Assembly (NCBI GenBank): GCA_018700055.1
Contig: JABISL010000035.1
Coordinates: 21,812-85,811 of the forward strand
Length of the DNA stretch: 64,000 nt
DNA from: a bacterium
Lineage (GTDB): Bacteria > Margulisbacteria > Marinamargulisbacteria > UBA817 > JABISL01
Direction: 5' to 3'
In this document: positions 17,314-27,836 of the stretch, one piece after another
How the letters are laid out: each line of letters begins with the position of its first letter
How positions within the stretch are numbered: the first letter of the stretch is position 1
Position numbers and translations under genes: made by a program
Notes under the pieces: model-generated
Database searches by the model: none
What the model saw: the letters and a program-made list of their open reading frames with translations, nothing else
Told to the model about the DNA's origin: nothing

Positions 17314-19107
17314 ATTTCGCTCTTAATTTATGATGGGGATTGTTTCTTCTGTAAGCAGTGTGTCCAATACTGGGCACACTGGACAGATAATAAGATAAAA
17401 CCATCTGCTTACCAGAAAGTTGCGAAAAACTACCCCACCATACCTGAAGAAAACTTTTCTAAAAGTATTCACTTCATTGAAGATAATGGTACCGTTTCTA
17501 CAGGTGCCGCTGCAATATTTAAGTCCTTAAGTATAGGCAATCACAAAGTCCCATGGTTTCTCTATCAAAATATTCCTGGCTTTAAATGGATTACAGAGAG
17601 GCTCTACACAGTGATCGCCAAAAACCGACCTTTAATGTCCAAACTTACGCGATGGAGTTTTGTAAAGAGTCTTTCGATTCCCATCTATACAAATGTATCC
17701 GGTTTGGTTCTAAGAGCTCTTGGCGCGGTATATATTGTCGCTTTTTCAAGCCTATTATTCCAATACAAGGGGTTATTCGGCCAAAAAGGAATACTCCCGG
17801 CTCAACTTACTATTACGCAGGCACATAACGTATTGGGCGCATGGGCCCCACTTAAGCTACCTAGTATCTTTCTTATCAATGCCTCCGATACATCACTAGG
17901 AATAGGACTCGCTTTGGGAGCTATTTCAGGTTTGGCAATGGTATTTAATCGATTACCTAAACTCACCACTTTCATTACTTGGTTTATGTACTTATCTATT
18001 CATACTATAGGCCAAGATTTTCTTAGTTTTCAGTGGGATACACTTTTACTGGAAATGGGGCTTATTTGCTGGATTATGACCTGGGTCCCCACACAAAAAC
18101 ATCGACATGTTGGCATCTTCTTATTAAAAATACTCCTCTTTAGACTCATGTTTTCCTCCGGACTCGTCAAAATTCTAAGTGGGGATCTAACTTGGCGAAA
18201 TCTAACCGCTTTAGATTATCACTTTTACACACAACCTTTACCCAATTTAATTAGCTGGTATGCCCATCAAATACCTTCTCAATTACTCCGTATAGCCTGT
18301 TTTGTAATGTTCATCATAGAACTCATAATCCCATTCTTTATCTGGGGGCCACGACGCTTTAGACTTATTGCATTTTGGGCAATGTCTGGACTTCAGATAA
18401 TTTTAATTCTGACAGGTAACTTTGCTTTTTTTAACTGGTTAACCCTGGTCCTAACTTTATGCTTAATAGATGACATTATGCTTCCAAAATGGACGCTGCG
18501 ATTCACTCAATACACACAAAAAGTTTCACTCCCTAGCATTAATCAAAACAAAGTATCCTCCTGGTGGTGTCGTATCGGCATTTTTTTAGCCGTTATGGTA
18601 GCAAGTCAACAATTTGCCCCGAATGCCATAATATCCAAATCAACTCGCCCGGTTAGAAACATCCTTCTCCCTTTTAGAGTAGCCAACCCCTATGGTCTGT
18701 TCGCTATGATGACAACTCATCGACCGGAGTTAATCATTGAAGGAAGTGATGATGGAACCAATTGGTACGCCTATAGTCTCCCTTGGAAACCACAGAACCC
18801 CAAAACGCCCCCTAAACGCGTCGCGCCTTATCATCCTAGACTGGACTGGCAGCTGTGGTTTGCTGGACTCGGAACTTATCGAAATAATCCTTGGACCGTA
18901 AATCTCATGATCCAACTACTTAGAAACTCAAAAGATGTCACTGCCCTCTTTTCATTCAACCCTTTCCCCCTATCACCACCTAAGTATGTCCGCATAATGA
19001 AAAGCAACTATGAGTTCACCACTTTTGAAGAACGCGAACGTTCTAATTTTTGGTGGAAAATATTATCCAGAGAAATCTACCTACCGGCACTAACTTTGAA
19101 GCAATAA
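17314..19107 (+). CDS. DCC thiol-disulfide domain fused to lipase-maturation-factor-like membrane domain
   Basis: One continuous frame of about 597 codons. An N-terminal DCC (DUF393) domain has LIYDGDCFFCKQC with the Cys-x2-Cys pair, FSKSIHFIEDNG and STGAAA. It is followed by a multi-spanning domain resembling lipase maturation factor / HTTM-like proteins (QDFLSFQWDTLLLEMG, LFRLMFSSGLVKILSGD) and an LMF-type soluble tail (NPYGLFAMMTTHRPELIIEG). No ATG, GTG or TTG precedes the DCC domain after the fabI TAA. The only plausible initiators are ATT at 17314 or readthrough from fabI. A GTG at 17611 would delete the DCC domain. Probable role in thiol chemistry or protein maturation at the membrane; substrate unknown. 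Confidence 0.7.
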   Translation: MSLLIYDGDCFFCKQCVQYWAHWTDNKIKPSAYQKVAKNYPTIPEENFSKSIHFIEDNGTVSTGAAAIFKSLSIGNHKVPWFLYQNIPGFKWITERLYTVIAKNRPLMSKLTRWSFVKSLSIPIYTNVSGLVLRALGAVYIVAFSSLLFQYKGLFGQKGILPAQLTITQAHNVLGAWAPLKLPSIFLINASDTSLGIGLALGAISGLAMVFNRLPKLTTFITWFMYLSIHTIGQDFLSFQWDTLLLEMGLICWIMTWVPTQKHRHVGIFLLKILLFRLMFSSGLVKILSGDLTWRNLTALDYHFYTQPLPNLISWYAHQIPSQLLRIACFVMFIIELIIPFFIWGPRRFRLIAFWAMSGLQIILILTGNFAFFNWLTLVLTLCLIDDIMLPKWTLRFTQYTQKVSLPSINQNKVSSWWCRIGIFLAVMVASQQFAPNAIISKSTRPVRNILLPFRVANPYGLFAMMTTHRPELIIEGSDDGTNWYAYSLPWKPQNPKTPPKRVAPYHPRLDWQLWFAGLGTYRNNPWTVNLMIQLLRNSKDVTALFSFNPFPLSPPKYVRIMKSNYEFTTFEERERSNFWWKILSREIYLPALTLKQ

Positions 19108-19129
19108 GCTCCCCGATAGAGCAACGATC

Positions 19130-19138
19130 TGATATAGT
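19130..19138 (+). promoter_or_regulatory. Extended -10 of hisS
   Basis: TGA-TATAGT ends 8 nt before ATG 19147. Transcription starting 6-8 nt downstream of the hexamer would begin at the start codon. Confidence 0.55.
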
Positions 19139-19146
19139 ATTCCCTT

Positions 19147-20433
19147 ATGAAATACACATCCCCAAGAGGCACAAAAGACATACTCCCATCCGAAACTGGA
19201 CTCTGGCAGCATATAGAGGCTACCAGCCGTAATGTTTTTGATTTATATGGGTTTCATGAAATAAGAACCCCAATATTTGAATCTACGGACCTCTTCGTGC
19301 GTCACATTGGAGGGGATACCGAAATCGTCCAAAAGGAAATGTATACATTAGAAGATAAAAAGGGAAGAAGCTTAACACTACGCCCTGAAGGAACGGCTCC
19401 CGTTACACGCGCTTATCTACAGAATGCAATGGCAGATAAACCCAACCATCAAAAATTATTCTATATGGGCCCCATGTTCCGTTATGAACGCCCTCAAGCT
19501 GGACGATACCGACAGTTTCACCAGATCGGTGTTGAACATTTTGGCGACGCCTCTCCTATCGCTGACGCTGAAATCATTGCAATGGGTATTCGAATGTTCA
19601 GTCAATTGGGTCTTAAGAATCTAAATGTACGCATTAATTCTGTTGGATGCCCAATCAGCCGTCCTGTAATTGAGGAACGAATCAAACAGTTTCTACACAC
19701 CAACTTACACAAACTACCGGAGCACATACAAAAGAAATTCGAAAGTAACCCCATGCGAATATTAGATGCCAAGGATGAGGTCGTTCATACCTACCTTGCA
19801 GGTCTTCCCGATATCAAAGATGCGTTATCACAGGACTCCAAAGATCATTTTTCTACCGTATTGGAGTATTTAGAGCAATTGGGAATTGAGTATACCGTTG
19901 ATAATACATTAGTTCGTGGGTTGGAATATTACACAGAAACCGTATTTGAGATCGTATCTGCCGACTTGGGCGGTGCGCAAAACACATTATGTGGCGGTGG
20001 CCGATACAATTATCTTGTCAAAGACCTAGGTGGCCCAAAAACACCTGCCGTTGGATTCGCGTTTGGTGTAGAACGTGCAGTACTACTCCTAAAAGACCAA
20101 TTAAAACTAAAGCAGCCCGAATTGGATCTCTACATTGTTCCAATGGGGCACCCTCAGCAACTCAAATGCTTTGCTCTAGCCGATGAATTAAGACAAGCTG
20201 GTATATCTTGTCAGTTAAGCACAGAAACAAAACTCAAAAATGCGCTTAAAAATGCACTCAAGAATGCGAACAAGTTATCTGCAACATACACTCTGATTAT
20301 TGGTGAGGAAGAGGCCGAAAAGGGTGTCGTAATTCTAAAACACATGGAATCGGGAGACCAAGAAGAACACCCCATAAGTAATATCCCACAAGTTTTAAAA
20401 GAAAAAACCAAGGCAACTAATGCAGCACATTAA
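19147..20433 (+). CDS. hisS: Histidyl-tRNA synthetase
   Basis: 428 residues, class II synthetase. It has [11 protein letters not shown], motif 2 [21 protein letters not shown], the histidine-specific block [14 protein letters not shown] and motif 3 [16 protein letters not shown], plus a C-terminal anticodon-binding domain (DLYIVPMG). It charges tRNA-His. Extended -10 TGA-TATAGT (19130-19138) lies 8 nt before the ATG with no SD, a leaderless candidate. It overlaps aspS by 14 nt at its 3' end, a common hisS-aspS pairing. Confidence 0.96.
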   Translation: MKYTSPRGTKDILPSETGLWQHIEATSRNVFDLYGFHEIRTPIFESTDLFVRHIGGDTEIVQKEMYTLEDKKGRSLTLRPEGTAPVTRAYLQNAMADKPNHQKLFYMGPMFRYERPQAGRYRQFHQIGVEHFGDASPIADAEIIAMGIRMFSQLGLKNLNVRINSVGCPISRPVIEERIKQFLHTNLHKLPEHIQKKFESNPMRILDAKDEVVHTYLAGLPDIKDALSQDSKDHFSTVLEYLEQLGIEYTVDNTLVRGLEYYTETVFEIVSADLGGAQNTLCGGGRYNYLVKDLGGPKTPAVGFAFGVERAVLLLKDQLKLKQPELDLYIVPMGHPQQLKCFALADELRQAGISCQLSTETKLKNALKNALKNANKLSATYTLIIGEEEAEKGVVILKHMESGDQEEHPISNIPQVLKEKTKATNAAH

Positions 20434-22183
20434 ACAAAATAGAACACACTGGGCCACTGATTTGACTGAGGCAAACTGTGATGAAACGGTTACGGTCACA
20501 GGCTGGGTTCACAAACAACGGGACTTAGGACAACTTATTTTTATTGATTTAAGAGACCGGTCTGGACTCGTTCAAATCATATTTGACTCTAAAACAGAAA
20601 TTGCATTCAATGAAGCCCAAAAATGCCGCTCCGAATGGGTTATCCAATGCAAAGGCACAATCAGAGAACGGGATCAGAAAAACCCTGATATGCCAACAGG
20701 CTCTATTGAACTTCTTTGTACGGACCTAATTGTTTTGAACAAAGCAAAAACACCTGTATTTAGTATCGCGGAAGAAGATGATGTTGATGAATTGATTCAA
20801 CTTAAACATCGCTACCTCTATTTAAGAAAACCGCAACACTTTAATCGATTCAAGGCTCGCCATGATATAACTCAGGCCATCCGAAATTACTTAAACAATC
20901 AAACATTCCTTGAAGTCGAAACACCAATTTTAACGAAAAGCACCCCAGAAGGTGCACGAGATTTTGTAGTGCCTTTTCGGGGACAATCAGGAGAGTTTTT
21001 TGCACTCCCCCAATCCCCTCAATTATTTAAGCAATTATTAATGTGTTCTGGGTTCGAAAGGTATTATCAAATCGTACGTTGTTTCCGTGATGAAGACTTC
21101 CGTGCAGATAGACAACCTGAGTTCACGCAAGTGGATTTAGAGATGTCATTTATCGATGAATTGACCATCATGTCCCTGACAAACGATCTATTAAAATCAG
21201 CATTTGAATCAGTCAACGTACCCTTTCCGCAGACAATTCCAAAAATCACTTATAGCGACGCAATGAACCGATTCGGATCTGATAAACCAGATATTCGATT
21301 TGACCTTGAATTGGTTGATACAGAATCATTATTTGATCAATCGGATTTCAAGGTATTTCGGTCCATTAGAGAACAACAGGGGCATATTAAGCTAATCAGA
21401 GTCCCAGGCGGAAGCACTCATCTTTCACGAAAGAAGTTTGATCAACTAACTGAACTCACCAAGCCATTAGGGGTACCCGGTATTGCTTGGATACACTTTC
21501 AAGAATCGGGCGAGATAAGCTCCCCAATCGCTAAGTTCTTAACAGAGGAAGAACTGAGTACATTAAAAGATATTAGCAAAGTAGAGTCTGGAGACACACT
21601 CATATTTGTTGCAAATAATGATCTTTCTATTGTAAATACGGCCTTGGGAGTATTGAGATCCACACTAATCGAACAACTCCAACTCAAACCGAATAAAGAG
21701 CATGCTTTATGTTGGATAGTCGACTTTCCCTTATTCGAAAAGAATTCAGATGGCGAAATCCAGGCGATGCATCATCCATTTACATCACCTAATCCAGATG
21801 ACCGCGACCTTCTAAAAACCAACCCAGAGAATGTGCGTGCTCGTGCCTATGATATCGTTCTAAATGGATACGAAATCGGTGGTGGAAGTATTCGTATTCA
21901 CAAATCGGATATCCAAGAACAAATATTCAGCCTACTTCGACTCAGTGACTCCGAGATAAAAGATAAATTCGGATTCCTAATCGAAGCCTTACAATATGGT
22001 GCCCCACCCCATGGCGGACTAGCTCTCGGCCTAGATCGACTCGTTATGTTGTTAACCGACTCATCTTCTATTAGAGAAGTCATCGCATTCCCCAAAACAA
22101 CAAGCATGAAATGTCCATTAACTAATGCACCAAACACAGTAAGTTCAGACCAGATGGATGAACTTCACCTCAAATCCACATAA
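20420..22183 (+). CDS. aspS: Aspartyl-tRNA synthetase (bacterial type)
   Basis: 587 residues. It has an N-terminal OB-fold anticodon domain ([20 protein letters not shown]), class II motif 2 [18 protein letters not shown], a bacterial GAD insertion, and motif 3 [13 protein letters not shown]. The length fits the bacterial AspRS form. It charges tRNA-Asp and possibly tRNA-Asn if the discriminating form is absent, which cannot be judged here. ATG 20420 lies inside the end of hisS. hisA follows three nt after its stop. Confidence 0.96.
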   Translation: MQHIKQNRTHWATDLTEANCDETVTVTGWVHKQRDLGQLIFIDLRDRSGLVQIIFDSKTEIAFNEAQKCRSEWVIQCKGTIRERDQKNPDMPTGSIELLCTDLIVLNKAKTPVFSIAEEDDVDELIQLKHRYLYLRKPQHFNRFKARHDITQAIRNYLNNQTFLEVETPILTKSTPEGARDFVVPFRGQSGEFFALPQSPQLFKQLLMCSGFERYYQIVRCFRDEDFRADRQPEFTQVDLEMSFIDELTIMSLTNDLLKSAFESVNVPFPQTIPKITYSDAMNRFGSDKPDIRFDLELVDTESLFDQSDFKVFRSIREQQGHIKLIRVPGGSTHLSRKKFDQLTELTKPLGVPGIAWIHFQESGEISSPIAKFLTEEELSTLKDISKVESGDTLIFVANNDLSIVNTALGVLRSTLIEQLQLKPNKEHALCWIVDFPLFEKNSDGEIQAMHHPFTSPNPDDRDLLKTNPENVRARAYDIVLNGYEIGGGSIRIHKSDIQEQIFSLLRLSDSEIKDKFGFLIEALQYGAPPHGGLALGLDRLVMLLTDSSSIREVIAFPKTTSMKCPLTNAPNTVSSDQMDELHLKST

Positions 22184-22185
22184 CA

Positions 22186-22947
22186 ATGAATAATACCCAA
22201 CGACCTTTTGAAATTATCCCTGCCATAGATATTATTGATGGCAAGTTAGTTCGTCTTACCCAAGGTGACTACAACCAAGTTGAATCGTATAACAAATCAC
22301 CTGAAGATATGGCTCAAGAGTTTGTTGATGCCGGAGCAAGACGAATCCATATTGTGGATCTCGACGGAGCAAAGGATGGGCGACTTCAAAACGAAGCATT
22401 GCTAAAAAGAATACGCGAACGTTGTCCTAACGTTGATATTGAGTTTGGTGGTGGAATACGAACAATTGAAACAGCACAACAACTTATCGACGCGGGTATC
22501 GACTATATAATATTAGGATCACTCTTAATTAAGGATCCAGAAACTGCAAAAAAAATAATTACCTCATTTCCTCATCAAGTCATTCTAGGAATAGATGCCA
22601 AAAATGGTATGGTCGCAACTGAAGGCTGGCTCGAGACTAGTGAAACAAGTGCCGTAGATTTAATAAATCAGTTTTCAGGCGGCTTACTACAAAAGTATTT
22701 TGGTGGAGAAGTCATATATACCGACATCGCCAAAGATGGCACATTAAGTGGGCCTAACATTGGAGAGATTAAAGATATCGCAGCAAATTCAGCCATGTCG
22801 ATTATTGCCTCTGGCGGCGTCGGGACAATCGAAGATATTGATGCTCTAAGAAGTCTATATGAAGACCAAAAAATCAACGTGACCGGATGCATTGTAGGCA
22901 AGGCTATTTTATCTGGATTAGTCCCCTTAAATGAGTTGTGGACTTAG
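22186..22947 (+). CDS. hisA: ProFAR isomerase HisA
   Basis: 253 residues, half-barrel-repeat TIM barrel. EIIPAIDIIDGKLVRLTQGDY carries the catalytic Asp, followed by RIHIVDLDGAKDG, FGGGIRT, YIILGS, IYTDIAKDGTLSGPN (second catalytic Asp) and IIASGGVG. It opens the ProFAR ring in histidine synthesis. It is co-directional with hisS-aspS. The paralogue hisF lies far away at 62.6 kb. Confidence 0.95.
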   Translation: MNNTQRPFEIIPAIDIIDGKLVRLTQGDYNQVESYNKSPEDMAQEFVDAGARRIHIVDLDGAKDGRLQNEALLKRIRERCPNVDIEFGGGIRTIETAQQLIDAGIDYIILGSLLIKDPETAKKIITSFPHQVILGIDAKNGMVATEGWLETSETSAVDLINQFSGGLLQKYFGGEVIYTDIAKDGTLSGPNIGEIKDIAANSAMSIIASGGVGTIEDIDALRSLYEDQKINVTGCIVGKAILSGLVPLNELWT

Positions 22948-22978
22948 CTCTAACCTAACCGTATAATACGACCAAATC

Positions 22979-24646
22979 ATGACATTCACAGCTTTCGCTC
23001 ATTTTGCATTGAACGTTTTAGGTGGTCTCGCATTATTCCTTTATGGACTGCGAATCCTATCAATTACGCTTCAAAAAATTTCGTCTGACAAACTTAAAAC
23101 AGTCTTCGACAAGCTAACCGGAAATCGATTCGCCGGCATCTTATCTGGCGGACTTGTTACTATGGTCCTCCAAAGCAGTAGTGCTACGACTGTATTAATG
23201 ATTGGATTCGCAAATGCAGGCCTGCTTGGACTCGCACAATGTATCAGCATCATTTATGGTGCCAATATTGGAACCACAATAACGGCCCAATTAATTGCCT
23301 TTAAATATACAGCTATCGCACTTCCTCTTATAGGCATTGGTGGTGCATTGCTAATATTCGGACGCTCCAAACGCATGAAAAGTATTGGTGAAGTATTCAT
23401 TGGTCTAGGAATGTTGTTTTATGGACTCAAAATATTGGGCTCATTCCTCAAACCGTTAAAAGAAATCCCGGCGTTCGAAACTTTTCTTGTTCAATTTGGA
23501 CAGACACCTATCTTAGGATTATTTGTGGGAATGCTCTTAACAATTATTTTTCAAAGCAGTAGTGCTACAACGGGAATGATCATTATAATGGCAAGCCTCG
23601 GGTTGCTTAACTTCAGTTCCGCGTTCGCCCTGGAGCTTGGCTGTAATATTGGAACCACAGTTACGGCTCAAATTGCTTCTATTGGAGCAAATACCACATC
23701 CAAACGAGCTGCCTGGGCACATACGCTATTCAATGTCTTCGGAGCACTTTACATGCTCATATTACTCCATATCACATGGAAAGGGCATCCGATCTTCCTA
23801 CAATTTATCGACTACATCACCCCCGGAGATGTCTGGTCCGGCGAGCATATCGAACGTCACATTGCGAATGCCCATACGTTCTTTAATATATTCAACGTAA
23901 TCATCCTATTCCCTTTCATTAATATATTAGCCAAACTAACAATGAAGATCATTCCAGAAAAAAAGGAAAGCAAACTTAAAACGACAAGCCACCTTGATCC
24001 ACGAATGATGGCAACCCCTACTATCGCCCTTCAACAAACATTAAATGAAACCATCCGAATGGGAACCATTGCTAAGGAAATGTCTCGACTATCCTACCAA
24101 GACACAATCAAAAACAAAGAAAAACTACAGCGTGAAATACTAGAGTTTGAAGACATTTTAAATACGCTCCAAACTAAAATTATTAAATATGTCGTCAAGA
24201 TTGATAACTCAAGTCTTAATGACACAGAACTCAACTTAAGTAGAGAACTTGTTCATTTAGTCCGACACTTCGAGCGTATTGGCGACAACTACAAGGCTAT
24301 TATTCCTCTTATGGAGTCCGTCAGAGATGGCAAACATTCCTTTGACAATGAAAGTCTTACCACCTTGAAGACTATGTATCAAAACATCCAAAATATGTTC
24401 CAAGTCGTCATCTCAGGACTTTCTAATGCAGAACAAGGGTCTGAGACTAGTATGTCCATTAAAAAAGCTACTGACGACAACTACCAACTTGAAAATGACT
24501 ATCGTCAGGATCAGATAGAAAAAATTACCAGTAAGGCCATTCCGCAAGCTGAAGGTCTATATGTAATGGAAATCATGGCTCACTTGGAACAGATCACTAA
24601 GTATCTCTCCAAGATCGCCAAACAAACAGATCGAATAAACGCTTAG
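22979..24646 (+). CDS. Na+/phosphate cotransporter family protein with PhoU-like tail
   Basis: 555 residues. Two PNaS repeats carry the signature QSSSATT (MVLQSSSATTVLMIGF and IIFQSSSATTGMIIIM), each followed by GANIGTTITAQ or GCNIGTTVTAQ, in 8-9 membrane segments. A soluble PhoU-like helical domain occupies about residues 340-550. The family moves phosphate with Na+ across the inner membrane, and some members export phosphate. TATAAT (22962-22967) lies 11 nt before the ATG, so the leader is absent or a few nt. It converges on nfu with a 4-nt overlap. Confidence 0.9.
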   Translation: MTFTAFAHFALNVLGGLALFLYGLRILSITLQKISSDKLKTVFDKLTGNRFAGILSGGLVTMVLQSSSATTVLMIGFANAGLLGLAQCISIIYGANIGTTITAQLIAFKYTAIALPLIGIGGALLIFGRSKRMKSIGEVFIGLGMLFYGLKILGSFLKPLKEIPAFETFLVQFGQTPILGLFVGMLLTIIFQSSSATTGMIIIMASLGLLNFSSAFALELGCNIGTTVTAQIASIGANTTSKRAAWAHTLFNVFGALYMLILLHITWKGHPIFLQFIDYITPGDVWSGEHIERHIANAHTFFNIFNVIILFPFINILAKLTMKIIPEKKESKLKTTSHLDPRMMATPTIALQQTLNETIRMGTIAKEMSRLSYQDTIKNKEKLQREILEFEDILNTLQTKIIKYVVKIDNSSLNDTELNLSRELVHLVRHFERIGDNYKAIIPLMESVRDGKHSFDNESLTTLKTMYQNIQNMFQVVISGLSNAEQGSETSMSIKKATDDNYQLENDYRQDQIEKITSKAIPQAEGLYVMEIMAHLEQITKYLSKIAKQTDRINA

Positions 24647-25224
24647 AGTTCCTGAACGACTTCTTTTACTTCGGGAATCTCTTCTTTCATTCGATTCTCA
24701 ATACCCATCTTCAACGTCATCGTAGCCGCTGGACATGTACTACATGCACCTTGAAGCTTAAGGGTAACAATTCCATCAATAAAGCTGATGAACTGAACAT
24801 CTCCACCATCCATTGCGATAGCAGGTCTAATTTCCTCATCTAAAATTTTAATAATCTTTTGAGCTATTTCACCATGAGCTTCGGCTACTTGATTAGCTCT
24901 ATCAAACGCTTCGTCACTCAAAACAGACTTACCTGAGTCGATAACATCCAAGATAGTGTCTCTAGTAGATTCAAGAACAGATTCCCAAGATGTCGCCTCT
25001 GCTTTTGTTACTGATACGAAATTAAACCCGATCATTACTCCAGTAACACCCTCAATTTCAAAAAGAGTCTCAGGTAGTTCCGACCCTTTTGCGGACTCAG
25101 CAGTCTCAAAATCCACGGTACCCTTTTCAAAAAAATTCATATTTACCAAAAACTTAATCGTATTAGGATTTGGTGTTGGCATCGCTGATATTTCTACTTT
25201 TTGTTTTTCGTCTTGTTTCGTCAT
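24643..25224 (-). CDS. Nfu-type Fe-S scaffold/carrier protein
   Basis: 193 residues. The N-terminal Nfu_N domain (TPNPNTIKFLVNMNFFEKG) is typical of Nfu1/NfuA-like carriers. The C-terminal NifU-like domain has the cluster-binding LQGACSTCPAATMTLKMGIE with its Cys-x2-Cys. It delivers assembled clusters to target proteins. It is the last gene of the suf operon, 20 nt after sufU. Its stop overlaps the convergent phosphate transporter. Confidence 0.9.
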   Translation of the reverse strand: MTKQDEKQKVEISAMPTPNPNTIKFLVNMNFFEKGTVDFETAESAKGSELPETLFEIEGVTGVMIGFNFVSVTKAEATSWESVLESTRDTILDVIDSGKSVLSDEAFDRANQVAEAHGEIAQKIIKILDEEIRPAIAMDGGDVQFISFIDGIVTLKLQGACSTCPAATMTLKMGIENRMKEEIPEVKEVVQEL

Positions 25225-25243
25225 TATATTCTCCTTATAACTT

Positions 25244-25699
25244 TTATTCGGTGGATACTTCTTTATTGATACTTTCTGTAGATAAGGCGCTCTCTAAGGC
25301 TCGCCAGATCAATGCGGCGCACTTTACCCTAACTGGGTAATCTCTAACGCCTTCAAATAAGAATAGTGGCCCCAATGTTTCCTTACACTCATCAGAGCAG
25401 TCTTCCTGGGTAATACTTTCAATAAAACAATTCTTCATTTTTTCTACTACATCTAATGACTTACCTTTGATGTAATGGGTCATTAAAGATGCAGACGCCT
25501 TAGAGATCGCACAGCCTTGGCCTTGAAATCCAATATCAGCTATTTTGTTGCCCTCAACTTTTACGTACACAAAAAAATCATCCCCACACAAAGGGTTCTT
25601 ACCATGCGCCTCATGAGTACAATCGTCTAACACACGAAAGTTCTTCGGAGACTTATTATGTGACAGAATCGTTTCTTGGTAGAGTCGTTTTAGGTTCAT
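25244..25699 (-). CDS. sufU: SufU-type Fe-S scaffold/sulfur-transfer protein
   Basis: 151 residues, IscU-fold. Conserved Cys and Asp are in NPLCGDDFFVYV, GQGCAISKASASLM and RVKCAALIWRALE. The insertion between the second and third Cys is the SufU hallmark separating it from IscU. SufU accepts persulfide sulfur from SufS via a zinc site. It overlaps sufS by 4 nt (ATGA). The presence of SufU rather than SufE indicates the Gram-positive-style SUF arrangement. Confidence 0.92.
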   Translation of the reverse strand: MNLKRLYQETILSHNKSPKNFRVLDDCTHEAHGKNPLCGDDFFVYVKVEGNKIADIGFQGQGCAISKASASLMTHYIKGKSLDVVEKMKNCFIESITQEDCSDECKETLGPLFLFEGVRDYPVRVKCAALIWRALESALSTESINKEVSTE

Positions 25700-26925
25700 G
25701 CGAACATCTCAACAACAGCATGAATACCGGACACCAATTTATCAATATCGGACTCAGTATTATAAAAAGAAAACGAGGCGCGCGCCGTAGCAGGTACACA
25801 ATATCGAGTCATCGCAGGCTGCGCACAGTGATGTCCTGCACGAATAGCAATCCCGTATTCATCTAATATGGTGCCAATATCGTGTGGATGAATATTATCT
25901 AGTACAAATGAAATCACAGCGGCTTTATTTTTAGCGGTTCCAATAATTTTAAGTCCGTCAATTTTAGATAACTTTTCTGTAGCGATCGCCAATAAATTCG
26001 CTTCAATCGCTTCAATCGCTTCTAGTCCAATCTTTTCAATATATGAAATAGCCGCACTTAATCCAATAACTTCTACAAAAGCAGGTGTCCCAGCTTCAAA
26101 CTTTTCAGGAATCGGGGCAAAAGTAGTTTCCGTAAGACCAACAGTTTCGATCATGTCGCCTCCCAACATATATGGAGGCATTGCCTCTAAGAGCTCTTTT
26201 TTGGCATAAAGCACACCAATACCCGTCGGGCCAAGAAGTTTATGCCCTGAAAAGGCATAAAAATCACAATCTAAGTCTTGAACGTCTACTTTCATATGAG
26301 CAACTGACTGAGCACCATCAATAAGTACTTTTGCACCAACTGAATGGGCTTTCTTAACAACTTCTTTAACAGGATGAATAGTGCCAAGTGCATTAGACAC
26401 ATGACCAATCGCAACTAACTTCGTTTTGGGGCTAAGCATCGACTCATAAGCAGTCATATCTAATTCACCAACATCATTAACAGGAATAGTACGGAAGACT
26501 AATCCATTTCGCTTAGCAACTTGCTGCCAAGGCACAAAGTTGGCATGATGCTCAATTTCAGAAACAAGAATCTCATCCCCGGCCTGCAAGAACTCCCCTG
26601 CGAATGAATTAGCCACAAGATTAATCGCTTCGGTCGTTCCTTTTACATAGACAATTTCTTTTTCGGAGTCAGCATTTATAAACCGAGAAACCTGCTTTCT
26701 TACGGCATCATAAATAGCCGTACTCTCATGCCCTAGACGATAAACACCTCTATGAACAGTCGCGTAGGAATCTTGATAAAAACTAGTCATCGCATCAATA
26801 ACAGCCTGTGGTTTCTGCGTTGTCGCCGCATTATCCAGATATATAAGCGGCTTACCATTCATAGTCTGTTGTAGAACAGGAAAGTCTTTTTTGAGTTCAG
26901 TTGAGTACAACGGCAAACTTGTCAT
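25696..26925 (-). CDS. sufS: Cysteine desulfurase SufS
   Basis: 409 residues, PLP-dependent group II cysteine desulfurase. It has YLDNAATTQKPQAV, the PLP-Lys block FYAFSGHKLLGPTGIGVLYA, and the active-site Cys loop IAIRAGHHCAQPAM. It converts cysteine to alanine and delivers persulfide to SufU. It sits between sufD and sufU in the suf operon with short or overlapping junctions. Confidence 0.95.
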   Translation of the reverse strand: MTSLPLYSTELKKDFPVLQQTMNGKPLIYLDNAATTQKPQAVIDAMTSFYQDSYATVHRGVYRLGHESTAIYDAVRKQVSRFINADSEKEIVYVKGTTEAINLVANSFAGEFLQAGDEILVSEIEHHANFVPWQQVAKRNGLVFRTIPVNDVGELDMTAYESMLSPKTKLVAIGHVSNALGTIHPVKEVVKKAHSVGAKVLIDGAQSVAHMKVDVQDLDCDFYAFSGHKLLGPTGIGVLYAKKELLEAMPPYMLGGDMIETVGLTETTFAPIPEKFEAGTPAFVEVIGLSAAISYIEKIGLEAIEAIEANLLAIATEKLSKIDGLKIIGTAKNKAAVISFVLDNIHPHDIGTILDEYGIAIRAGHHCAQPAMTRYCVPATARASFSFYNTESDIDKLVSGIHAVVEMFA

Positions 26926-26933
26926 ATCAATCC

Positions 26934-27836
26934 TTAAAACCCTTCAAGAACAAGTGCCAACTGAGCCGTCATCTCTGCTTTCGCAACAGCTTTTACAGAC
27001 TCATTCGGAATGCCTTCTACGACTTCTTCAGCAAATCCAACAACCATCACGGAGGTAGCGTCTTCACGTGACAACCCTCTACTCATTAAATAAAACAATT
27101 GAGACTCTTCAAGAGCACCTGTTGTCGAGCCATGGGCACAAAGTACATCATCAGCATCGATCAATAGCTGCGGTTGAGATATCGCCCGTGCTTGATCACT
27201 CAGCAATAAGTTACGATTTAACTGCTCCGTATTGGTCTTTTGGGCATCTCTAGCCACCGAAACTAGCCCTGTAAAAGTAGTTTTAGAGCAATCAGCTAAA
27301 ATATTCTTCGCCAATTGATTACTCGTGCAGTTCGGAACATTATGATCAATAGTAATCGTTAAATCTAATTCTTGTTTATCCTTTAGAAGACCCAAACCTT
27401 GAATATTACTATGTGCCCCTTCTCCATCCAAAGCGACCCTAATAGTAGATTGATAGTCCTTTACGTCCCCAACTATAGCCACTCGATCCAACCGAGAATC
27501 GGCCAACTGAGTTACTGTTATCAACTCATTAACACTATATGTGGAACCCGATTGAATGGATGTCCAATGCACAGAAGCGCCTTTTGCCAATTTAACGTCA
27601 TAGACAATTGAAATATCACTATCTTCTGTACCCGTCCGGTCTATACGCGTCCCCATCGTTAGAGAAGCCCCTTCACCAATTACAATTTGAATCGGCTCAC
27701 TATTAACTGAAGCCGTATTATCCAGTTTATGAAGTAACCACAGTGGATCATTCACAACCGTACCTGGAGCCAACTCAAAACCTAAATCGGTTTCAGTTAT
27801 ACCAGAAGGACGAAAGGATAAGTTCGTTTTTATCAT
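26934..27836 (-). CDS. sufD: SufD Fe-S assembly protein
   Basis: 300 residues of SufB/SufD beta-helix fold. The C-terminal block [24 protein letters not shown] is typical of the family, with a central run of alternating beta strands. It is shorter than many SufD proteins (about 400 aa), mainly at the N-terminus. It forms the SufBC2D complex with SufB and the ATPase SufC. It overlaps sufC by 4 nt. Confidence 0.88.
   Translation of the reverse strand: MIKTNLSFRPSGITETDLGFELAPGTVVNDPLWLLHKLDNTASVNSEPIQIVIGEGASLTMGTRIDRTGTEDSDISIVYDVKLAKGASVHWTSIQSGSTYSVNELITVTQLADSRLDRVAIVGDVKDYQSTIRVALDGEGAHSNIQGLGLLKDKQELDLTITIDHNVPNCTSNQLAKNILADCSKTTFTGLVSVARDAQKTNTEQLNRNLLLSDQARAISQPQLLIDADDVLCAHGSTTGALEESQLFYLMSRGLSREDATSVMVVGFAEEVVEGIPNESVKAVAKAEMTAQLALVLEGF

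Noticed and set aside
17611..19107. GTG start at 17611 for the LMF-like gene
   Set aside because: The frame is open upstream to 17311 and encodes a complete DCC domain; the GTG would cut it off.
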